A stretch of 64,000 bases of DNA from Pycnopodia helianthoides (lineage: Eukaryota; Echinodermata; Asteroidea; Forcipulatida; Asteriidae): contig CM063255.1 in NCBI GenBank assembly GCA_032158295.1, positions 10,506,094 to 10,570,093 of the forward strand, given 5' to 3'. This document shows positions 35,201 to 47,200 of the stretch, in pieces; the stretch's first letter is position 1; every line of letters starts with the position of its first letter. The position numbers were made by a program, and so were the translations under genes. The notes beneath the pieces were generated by a model. It worked only from the letters and a program-made list of their open reading frames with translations, ran no database searches and was not told the DNA's origin.

Positions 35201-38200
35201 CGGCCTGGAATACTATCTTTAGCTTTGTGGATCGGGGGACTTCTCGTTATTAACTGCACTGCCGCGGAGTGAGTTTTTTTGGTCTCTGACGTTTCAACTA
35301 GCTTGCTCTAGTCATCGTCAGGAGACTGACGAGAATAAAATAATAGAACAACAACAGCAGGACCCCCACAAACCCGATCCGTAAGTTTGTGCGTGTGGGT
35401 GTGTTTGTAGTGAGATTCAAACCGAGGACTTACAACAAAAGGGACAATAGGTCTACGTTTGCTATCACAAAGGAAAACAATGGGGTCTACGTTTGTCAGG
35501 ACAAAGAGTTAAACATTCAATGTTCAGTTGTGTTTTTGGACCCCCACAAGGACCCATTGTGTGTGGCCACACCCACGCAAGTGTGTAATGACCTCCAATC
35601 GTGGACCCTCCTTTGTTCAACTCTTTGTCCTGACAAACGCGGACCCCATTGTTTTTCGTTGTGATAACAAACGTGCCTATTGTCCCTTTTCTTGTAAGTC
35701 CTCGGTTTGGAATGTCACTACAAACACACACCACACTCACAAACTTACGGGTTTGTGGGGGTCCGCTGTTGTTGTTCTATTATTTTATTTTCTACAAAGA
35801 ATTCCTTTGTCGGGGTCGAAGTTGAACAACGAAATAAAAAATGGGGTCCATTGTTCCAGTGTGTAAAAAACAAAAACAGGGCCCCATCCACACACACACA
35901 CACCATCTCCATCATCCATTGTACAAGATAACAAGATAACTTTTCAAATCCATGAACCAAAGATACCCCACCCCTCCCCCTATCCTATACATCACCCATG
36001 TTACGAGAGATAACATGATAACTGTTGAAGTCTCTGTGCCGAAAAATTCCAGCCCCCCCCCCAAACACACACACACACCACCTGTTTTCTCTGCTCAATC
36101 CTGATGGAGACCGTTTACCATTGAAAAGATAAATCATTCGGAACAATTTGACAGTGTTACAGGCGGAAATATTTCACAGAACTATTGCTACTGATATGAA
36201 ACAAGGTTATTATTATTTTATTTTTTTAAAGTAAAGCTTTCAATTTAAACCATTCTTCTCTTGTTATGTTTTCGATCAGTGATGGTTGAAGCATTGCATG
36301 GTTTGGGGAAAAGGGAAGTAACTATGAATAGCATACTTACGGGTACAACGTGTACATCTCTTTTTGGGGGGGGGAGTGGTGGCTCTGACAACAGCCGGTG
36401 TGGTCTCGACGGTTCTTAGAACAGTATATTCTGCTCGTCTGTAGAGTATACTGTTCGAAACGTCGAGACCACACCGGCTCTTTTGAGAGCCAACACTCCT
36501 CCCAAAAAGAAATGTATAAATGTTTGTACCCGTAAGTTTCGATCGGTATCAATTATGGGGATGCATGCATCGAGGAGATTTACAACTAAAGCCCGGTTCA
36601 TACTTCCTGCGAATGCGAATGCGAAGCGAATTTTGACGTCACAAATTCGCAACGAACAATTCGCACCAGTTGAGCTGATGTGCTTTAACTCCTGCAAAAC
36701 ATTCGCAGCAAAAACAGAGCTGTGACGTCAAAATTCACTTCGCATTCGCAGGAAGTATGAACCGGGCTTATTACAGGGGGAAAAAAAATCTTCATGATGT
36801 CGATGTTGTGAGGTGTAACATTGTGAAGTCAGCTGCCGTGTGCATGCATGGCCAGCCGTGTGTGGCAGGTAGCCCGCCCGAGTAATCGACCACGCGTGCT
36901 GCGCTGCTGCACTGCTGCATGCAACCCCGATGGAACCGCCTAATCCACGGCCCATAAAGTAACCATGAACCCGCTCGAAAAAAGGAAGCATAAAACTGTC
37001 TTTCCACTCTTATTATATCGTTATTAGTACAACGTTGTCTGCCATCTGCTGAGCAGATGAGCCGTTGACCTAATTTTTTGCTTACATGTATCATTACTTC
37101 AATACAAAAAGGGGCACACGCACGTGTGCTTACACATCCATTGTTCCAAGTTTAACTGATACGTATTGTTTGACACAAGACTCTCAAAAAAAAATCAGAC
37201 CGACCTAGATTCCGGGTTCCGATTGCTAATAACGGGAGTGGCGAGATCTGATAAAGATTACGGCCCGGAACCTGTATATAACAGTTGTCTTATATAGAGT
37301 CCGGTATCCGGATGGCACGACCCGGATTTATAGGATCTTTGAGACTCCAAAATCCATCTGAAAGTATGACCAGGATTTGCGTTTGACTCTGGGGCATTCA
37401 AAACAAAGTCAAGATTTAAACAGAGCTTGATTCCAGCTAATTTTTGACATACAATAATAAGAATACTTGGTTTTTAACCATTCTTGTAACTAGATCAAGG
37501 CGATCCACAACATCATCGCCCCCTGTTCACCAGGCATACCTTTTACCGTGTATCAAACTTTCCCAACTCCCTCCCTGGGGATCATACAACCAACCCCAAG
37601 CTAAGGCCCACCCCCCCCCCCCCAACCGACCGACCCTAAAAATACGGCCGACCCTGGGTATTTTTTTTTTTCAAGGGAAGAAATTCAATCATTAAAATCT
37701 ACATCAATTGGAACTTTGGGGTGCACAATGTTTTGCACAACGAACATGCAGAAAATTGCACAAGGTCGTACAAGGGGCCATTAAAAAAAAAAACAATATT
37801 TCAACATTATTTTGACAATGTTTAAACATTATTTTGAAATTGTGGGTCGGTGGGTCAAATCAAGTAACTGGGTAATTTTGAAACAGATTCCGGGCCACAC
37901 TGTCTAAGAAATTTGTCTGGCCCCTGGAATCCAGAACCGGATTAATTCGGACCTGTACGTTTTAATAGAGTTGCAGACGGCAGTGAAACGGTTTTTGTTT
38001 TTGTTGCAGTTTTCAGCTGTTGGCTATCCGACAACAAAACTCAATGTACTATAAACAGTTGGTCATTTTAGGAAGTGTGTTACTTGGGCGGTCTGCATGC
38101 ATTGCAACACACAATAGTTCTGCATTAATCAATTTGATTATTTCGTAACTATTGTCTGGCATATGATATGATAAAAGGAACTCATCAAATAATAGACTAA

Positions 38201-41200
38201 TATTATAATTTTTAACGATGCACGGTGAAGTTCCTCAATGGGAGATACTATATCCAGAAATAATGGCTTTCCGTGACAACAAAGACAGTTTTACACTGTT
38301 GACTAGCAACAACAAAAGCGAACACCGTCATCGGCTCATTAATAATGTTCCTGGAACAATACCCATTGTCTAACCCCCCTCCCCCAAAAAACCACATCTT
38401 TGTCATTGCGGACAACACTACCAAATACAATAACCATTAGTTTTTTTTATAATTTCCCCTCACTTTTGTAATTGTATGCTGTGAAACTGTCATTTTTTTT
38501 TTGGCCCCGGCTTGGCAATGTTTGCTTGACTACGCCTCATTTGATGAGTAAAAAAGGAAAAAGTTCTGTAGCAAGTATTACTCGCATGTAAACATGCACT
38601 CACAATCAATCAAAATGCATAATTTAAAAGGGGGAAAATTACAAACTTATCGTTTACACATCCATTCGGTTCTACCGACGAGTTAACCTTTTGCGTAATT
38701 AATTCGTTTGAAACCCCCCCCCCCAACCTTGCCATTTATTTTCCTGACAAATGATTATTTGCTGCGATAGTTACTCCAGATACACTTAAATATTAATTAT
38801 GTTAATTTAACAATGTGATATTCAAATTGGAGTAACACAATGGGAGGAATCAAATAAACAGGACATCTTCTGCGGTCCTCGGGCAAGCATTATTGGTGAC
38901 ATTGTCTCGCCAATCATTGCTGAAGTGTTGTTTAAAGGAACATTACAGATTTACATCAAACTTACACGGTCTAATGATGATGATAGTAGAAAACATCCCT
39001 TGAAGTACTTCTGTCTGAAATGCCACATTTGACGAGAAATGAATAAACTGATTTTCCGATTGGAGTTTATCGCTCAGTGAGCGTTTTATTCATTTGTTGA
39101 ATCTATATGATTTCATGCAAATGTTTTTCTTGTGACCCAGATGGCCGATCGATCTCAAACTTCTACAGGTTTGTCAGTTTATGTGTATGGTGGACTACAT
39201 AAAGTGCTTACACTGCCAGCAACTGTTTTATTAGCAAAAAACAATTCTGTAATGTTCCTTTAATATAGGATCGCGTGGGAAACAGTCAATGTTTTTGCAA
39301 GTAGAGCTGATTTGTTTTTTTAAACAAAGTTGGGGATATTCCAAAAATCAATTCCCATTTCTGTTTTATTTTACAGAAACCAGAAAGTTTTAAATAAAGG
39401 CAAAAACACTTCACCATACAGCTGACGGTCTTCTTGTTCTTATTTGATTTATTTACTTATTTATTTTCAAACATGGGGTGGGTCACGTTTGATGTCTTTT
39501 TTAAGCAAGAGAGCCATGGTTTCTATTGGTTACATAATTAGCAATAAACCAAACCAATCAATCAATTATGCAAATTAGGGCAACCTCGTGACAGACGCTT
39601 AGAACTATTAAGTTGCTTAGTGTTGAAAGGACTGCCTGGAAATTTTGTAACCAACATTCGGGTCCCAAAAATCGTATAAAAATACATTCAACATATTCAT
39701 GGTTTAATTTTATTAATCTGAGACCTAGTTGACAACCGCTACTATCAAGTCACGTGTCTTTTGCGCATTGTCCGTGGCGAGCATTATTCCTTTGTTTTCG
39801 TTTCGAAACAGCGTCATCTGTCCAAATTCGTTCAGATAAAAAAAATTTAACCAATATTTCTGTTGGCAAAAAACGGGTTGTGCAACTTTAAAGGAACATT
39901 ACAGAATTGGTAAGAAAAAAACTTGTAAAATATACCTTTTGATCACAGATTTACATCAAACTTACACGGTCTAATGATGATGATAGTAGAAAACATCCCT
40001 TGAAATATTTCTGTCTTAAATGCCAGATTGGATGAGAAATGAATAAACTAATTTTCCGATTGGAGTTTATCGCTCAGTGAGCGTTTTATTCATTTATTTA
40101 ATCTATATGATTTCATGCAAATGTGAAATCGGTTTTTCACTATTTTCTCGTGACCCAGATGGCCGATCGATCTCAAACTTCTACGGTTTGTCAGTTTGTG
40201 TATATGGTGGATTACATAAAGTGCTTACACTCCCAGCAACTGTTTTGTTAGCAAAAACCAATTCTGTAATGTCCCTTTAAGTGGGAAAAAAGATAAAAGC
40301 TAATGTGACAAACAGCTATTTAGTTGGAGAACAATAATTGAATCTCAATACCGTTTTTGAAGGGCAAAATTGGTTATGATGGGAACAGAAAAGACCGTGC
40401 CACGAGCGGGAGGCATGCCGTGGAAACAGCTCTGGCCGTCGGGGATATAGCATCAGAATCAGTAAGACCAGTCATGGTTCAAAAGAGAGCCAACCTGGAG
40501 CACTGGTATAAAACTATTACTATGTACACCATTGGTAAGATTTTAAATATTAATGTTCACAGATTTTTGCACATAAACTCACATGGTATAGAGATGGTGG
40601 TGGAAAACTTCCCTTGCAATAGCTTTGCTTGAAACGCTATAGTTTTCAGGAAAAGGGGTAAAACAGTAAAGTTTGAATAAAACCCGATAGTTTGAAAACA
40701 GCGAAAACAAATAATGGGGTTTTTCACTATTTTCTCATGACTCCAAAGACCGATTGATATTAACATTTCACAGGTTTTTAATTTTCATGTATACAAAATT
40801 ATGTTTGATCACATAAAATTACCAATGTGGTACAACTCGGCGGTTGACCGACTCGACTCGGACCGGGCGCGGAGCGCAAAAGGTGCGGTAAGTGGGATCG
40901 TGACGTCACGGCCGCAGCCACTACGTATTAAGAACACGGGGGGGGGGGCAACGCAACGAATGCAACCTGCAAAAGAATCAATCTCTATCCGAAATGGACG
41001 TGAAACGGTCGGCATCGGCTGGATATCTATCAAAAAGGAAGTGGGACGAGTGGTCTCTTTGGTCTTTACCCCTAACCCATTGAGTTGACTTAACCGTCGA
41101 GTTGTGTGAACTGACGATTTGTCATGCCAAGTCGAGTTGGTCAACGGTCGAGCTGTTTTGACACATGTGCGACCGTGTCTAAGTCTCTTTTGGAAGGAGT

Positions 41201-44200
41201 GTTGGCTCTGGAAAGAGCCGACGTTTCAAACAGCGCACTCTGATAACCACACAAAGTTTAATGGCACTGACTATAATTTTAATGATTTGTAGCTATGGCC
41301 AAGTGTAGAATTGAATTCACTTTTTTTCTCGTGACTCCGAAAAACTGTATTGGGTCACATAAAAGTGCAGATACTGGTCTGTACAAAAGTACAATGCTGT
41401 TGATGGTGTCCGAGGGTGATGCAGTTCCAGCTTTCACAGTTCGGTGGTATTTGACGCACAAATATTGCGTTATTTATAATTTTAGGTTATTTGTTTGTTG
41501 GTTTTTGACACCATACATTTCATATTTTATTTGTGTTTTGAACTGAACAACCGAGTGTGGGGATCGTACTGACAATTTGACATACAGCTTTTTTTAGACG
41601 GACCTTAGGGGGGTGAAAAGCATGATATTTACGTCGTCAAACAGGGAGAGGCAGCCAGCACTGACATTTACGACCCGTTCGTTCTACTTGACCGACTTCG
41701 GGAGCACCGAGCAGTCGCTGGGCAGCCGGTCCGCCCGAGGTATGACGCTCCGGGACGGCGGCCCCACTAGACTCACCTTTGAAGGAACCAGTGGACGCGA
41801 TGTGAAATTTCTTACTAATTTTGGGGCTTTGCACTTTCAATTCTTTTACAAAAATGAATGATTGATCTGCAAACAAAAAAGATAATTGAGGAGGAGGAGG
41901 GAAAGAACGTCTCCTAAACAAACTGGATATGTCATATTATCAAAATAACACTGGATTTTGTGACCTTTGCAATTCACGTCCTACCTATTTTAAGATAACT
42001 ATATAGATATGGTTTTTGTGGCATTGCATGGTGAGGTATCAATGTATATTCGGTTTGCGGTAACACCATGTGTATATCTACTTTGCTGTGTAGATTTTGT
42101 TCTTTAGAAAACTTGTCTTGCTATTTATTCTACTACCGCGGAGTAGATTTTCAGAATTCGGGAGACTTCTGAGATCTGAAAAGAACTGTCCTGCTTATTA
42201 ACTCTACTACCTGGGCAGGAGGTAGGAAATCGGCCTGAACTACTACTTTAGCTTTGTGGATCGGGGGGGGACTTCTCGTAATTAACTGCACTGCCGCGGA
42301 GTGAGTTCTTTTTGGTTTCAACGTTTCGGCTATAGCTTGCTCTGGTTATCGTCAGGAGACTGACGATAATTATCATCTTTCATTTTTAAAAGCACTGCTT
42401 GTGCGGAAAGGTTTTAAGCTCCGAGGCAGGCAGACAAAAAAAGCAACCGATCCCCCAAAACAATACTCAACCAACTGAATGGAACACGCGCTATCTTAAA
42501 ACCGTTCAACCGTAGTTGTTAATGAAAGCTGCAAGTGCCATTGTCATGTCATGTAACATGTTCAGGCCCAGGGTGCTTGGTACGTTCATTTTGTACAGTG
42601 TCTCGTATATAAAGCTTTATACCTTTAACATGTTGCCACCATCTTGGTCTTGTTCCCTGTATCTAACAACCGTAATGGAAGCTTAAACGTTCACATGTCG
42701 TATAAAAAAAGGAACCAGACAATTTTTCCTTCCAGCCTCGGAATGGTTAGTTGATATTATGAATGTGAGAAAATCAGGATGGCTGCACCATGATACAGGG
42801 TTCCACGGGCGGGATTGCGGTTTTGCACCCGTAAAACGTCGTGACATTTAAAATGTCATATACCAGTTCAATCGCGGCTGTGTGAAGTTCCGGACCTTTT
42901 TTTTGTTTGGAGCCGGAATCGGTGAACCCTACGCCGTGTATAGGGCGTACAGCTGCATATAATACACGGTTTCCATCTTTACAATCCATTCACCACCCCC
43001 TAAAAAAACATCCCAAAAAGAAAAGAGTCAAAACGAACATTGTGTTAATGATGTTCCCCACGAACGCGTGCTGGGGGGGGGGGGGGAGGGTGTAGAACCA
43101 CGGAGCAAGAAACAGTTTAGGCTACACAAAGGGAAGGGGTCATGTTCATTGCCACAATATCCGGGACTATATCCTGTTTAACAGTTACCATCGTTTATGG
43201 TAATCCGTCGCGGGAGTTATGTGTTCGGAAAACCCGTCTAACATTTTGTGTGTGGGGTGTGTGTGTGTCAGTGTCGTGGTCGACGTACCACCGAGCTGGT
43301 TTGTTATAGCTCTAATGGGTGTATACGGAGTCTTCTTCTCTCTCTTTTTGTGTTTTTTTCGCCACTGAACACAGCTGTTGCGTTTTGAAGGGAGAAGAGA
43401 ACACGCCATCAAGAGTGGTTCCCATGCAGTTTACAATCAACACAACAACCGTACCAACTGTGACCATTTTTCATCGAAGTCGTTGGTCACGTTTTTTTTT
43501 TTTTTTAGTGAGAAGGGGGGGGGGGGGGGAGGAAACGAGGCAGCTGCCGACAAGGTAAGGTGCGTGCGAGTACCGCATGATGGGGGTGTATCCATCCCGC
43601 TGCATTTGCCTTTGTCAGCCCGTCATCAACATTCAACTAAAGCATTTTTCACATGACAGATACACACTCGAAATCTTAAAAGCCCGGTATAAAAAAAAGT
43701 ACCTTCGTTTACGGTCATCCGTAGCGGGGATTATGTGTGTGTGTTCCCGAACACCCGTCTAACATCTTCTATTTTTTGTTTTGTGTCGACGTACCCATAG
43801 AGCTGGTTTTGAACAACCCATAAGAGCCCAATAGAGCCATATTGGATTACAAAATGATGTACTTTATTTTGTCCACTTAAAAAGTTTGCCGTACCTTTTA
43901 TGTTGTGGATCTAAGCTCTATGGATAACGAGCATTCAAAAATTGTGAGTATTGTGCTATCACAGTTGTTTTTTTGAGGGAGAGTTTTTATATAGGCCTAC
44001 TTCTAAAAAGAATTTTTTTTTTCGAGTTCAATGTTTTTGTGTTATGTGTTGTTGTTGATTGTTTGTGGATTCTTGACTGTTTTTGTAAGTGTACTTTTCA
44101 GCTTTTCAGCCTTCGTTTTGCGATACTTTTTAATAAACCATTTTTCTCTCTTTCTCAAAAACAAAATGGACCTGGATTCCGGGTCCCGAGGGGAGGGGGA

Positions 44201-47200
44201 GGGGGAGCCTGACCCATTTCTCGGTCAGACTGACCCAGAAACTAGTTTTTTTTTTAAATGGTTTTTAGCTTGGATTCTATGTCAGATTGACCAATTTCTG
44301 TGTAATTTTGACACACAGATTCCGGGTCACACTGACCCAGAAATTGGGTCAGGCCCCCCCCCCCTGGTACCCGACACCATGCCATGTCAATTCTGACAGG
44401 GCAGTTTTTAGAGTGTATATCCGCACTATATAATACGACTCAACATAGTGAAATAACAAACCTGTGAAAAGTTTTAGTTTAGGCTCCAACAGTTGGAGTC
44501 AGGAGAAAACAGTGGGAAAAAAAATACACAAACATTTTTGTTTCACTTTTTTCGAACACCGAGTTTAGGTCTCGAGTGATCAAAACTGTAATTGTTTTAC
44601 TAATTTCTTCACAACTAGAACATTTCAGGCTAAAATATTTCAAGTGAACTTTTGCCAAACCAAGTCGCTAAAAGACCAGGGCCAACTTTCATAGACAGCT
44701 TTAAGCAGCAAACATTGCTTAACACTTTTCTGCTAAGCAAAACGAAGCAGGGTACTAGTCATAAAGGGTGCATGTGAAATGCTATTTTGGCCGGTAATCT
44801 TATTTGGCTATCTTCAGGCCTAAAACGCCGTACGAGGCAATTTACAGGCAACCAGTTCCAGGCAATCTCCAATAAGAAAATTCATTCACATTTTAGTTTT
44901 CTTATTTAAAACTTAAGGTACATAAAACTAAAGAACATGTGTTCCCCCCTATCACAAGTAAAAACCGAGATATACATGCATAACCAAACGGACATATGAA
45001 GCTAAACCACGAATCACAACCATGCACGTTCTATGGTAGCTAGGGGTAGGGGTTGGTAGGGGTACACTGCAAAAACTGGGGGGTTAAAATTGACACCATG
45101 GGTGTTGTCACATATAGATACCAAAAAAGAATCAACATTTACATCATAGGGTGTTGAAATAAACAATTTCTGCCAAAACAATTACATTTGAGTTGTTTTA
45201 ACGCCCTAGTGTTCAATTCAATTCTCTTTTGGGTATCTATGTGACAACCCCCATGGTGTCAATTTTAACACCCCAGTTTTTTGCAGTGTAGGGGTAGGTA
45301 GGGGTAAGGGTAGGTAGGGGTAGGGGCAGGGTTAGGGGTGGGGTTAACAAATAAATAAAACAAATTAGGGTTACCAGCTGAGAAACAGGGAACCAGTGGC
45401 AGCTACCATAGAACGTGCACGGTTGTGGTCCGTGGTTTTATAGCTTCATACGTCTGTATGGTTATTATGCCTCGTGAAAACCATGGGAATGGACGCTTCC
45501 ATATAATGGTATCTATATTTCTGACGGATGGATCACTCACTCGAAGTATATAAGTGTGTCAGTATACATAAGTGGTTGACATGTATGCTTTATAGATGCG
45601 CTGTTGCGAGCTTGTTATAATCAATTAGGCCTATACGCAGTTAGATAAATAATGTTTAGGCGGTACCACGAGTGTTTGTTTTGTTCGCTCGGGACGAGGC
45701 CCTAATCACTCAATTTTCGCCCACAGCTATTTCCATAGATCATCCGGTGTTACATGCCAAGTGAAAAGCTGATCATTTTCAAAAAAACAGGAACAACTCA
45801 TTGATGTTTTGTTTTTTAATTTCTTTTTACGCTTATAGCTTCAAAGTACCATCTCCTGTCAGTTTGAGATTTTGTTTTCTCTCGTTAATTTTAGCACGGC
45901 AGGTATAGGTGATGGGATTGTGCCTTTGATGATACCAAGCACGGAGTTTAACACACAGTCAGGGTATGTCATGAGAAAGATCATTTGGCTATACAGACCA
46001 TCCCAGATTTGTCCGGAGAGAAAAAATATAAGTAGAATAACAACAAATTTTCTGGAAATTGCTTGTGACTCTATACCCATATTTTTCCAAGGAACAATTT
46101 TTCAAATTACATTTTCCCCTCGTCTTGCTCACTATGTTACTAATCCTGTACTTCTATTTAGTCTTTTCAAGTACACGTCATTGACAAAACTAACAGTGTA
46201 AGGAGAACGTACAAATCAACTTCACTTTGTCATTATGAAATTAAGTTAGCTAATAAATCCAGCATGCAACAAAAGTGATGGGCTTCCAAGTTCCAACTAC
46301 GTATACTGTATCTATATTGAGTCATTTGATACCCCCACACCGTATAGGGCATGTACTAATATTAGTCAAGTCAACAGATAATTGTTTGTGTACGATGGTT
46401 ATAATGCTCGGTGGTGCATTAGTGTATTAAACGAATGCTATATGAAGGCATACCAGACAGGGGCATAAAGCATGAAATTAAAGCAGCTAATCAAGACGAA
46501 CCTGGGATGATATGTCACCTAAAAAACAAAGACACGACGCACGGGAGATCAGCGCTCATCAGTCTAATTATATCATATCTGAAGCTGAGCGTGGCGAGGG
46601 GAGAGATTCCCCCGGGGGATCGGGCCGGAGACCCGGGGTGTATGGTTACCGGCGGCGCGCCCGAGTAACAAGTGCTTTCCCGTGCTTTACCGTAAATGGG
46701 CCCCGGCTTAGGTTATTAAGGTGCGTTTGTGGTGATTTTATGCGATTAATATCGAATGAATATTTCCTGAAATTACAGTAAATAGGGTACTGAATGAAGT
46801 GCACTTTATACAATCGTTCATTATGGGGAGACTTGGTTGAATTATTCAAGAGCTTGCACTCGCCCCCACGAGGTATGAAACACGATTGGTTTTTTAAGGA
46901 AGACAAAATTAATCTTTCCTCTCATTTTTTTTTTCAATAACACCGTACACCACTGCCGACCTATGAATAATTCATCGACGAGGTGCTTCGCGATATAATA
47001 CAAAATTAGTTTATATCTGAAGCTTGTGCCATCTTGAACGCGTTCCCTGTATACAACTGCAACAAATGAACACGGTTTTTTCATAAACTGACTGGGACCT
47101 GATCACCCCCCCCCCAAGCCTCGTTTCGGTTAAATTCAGTGGGTCATACATTATGGCTGCATCACTCAGATCATGGTAGGAGCTACAAGAAAGGACAGGA

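Noticed and set aside
41777..41866. 90-nt minus-strand exon candidate as an extra PRDM14 exon between exons 1 and 2
   Set aside because: Exon 1 ends with two leftover bases, and in that phase the candidate hits an in-frame stop. Exon 1 to exon 2 already joins cleanly without it.
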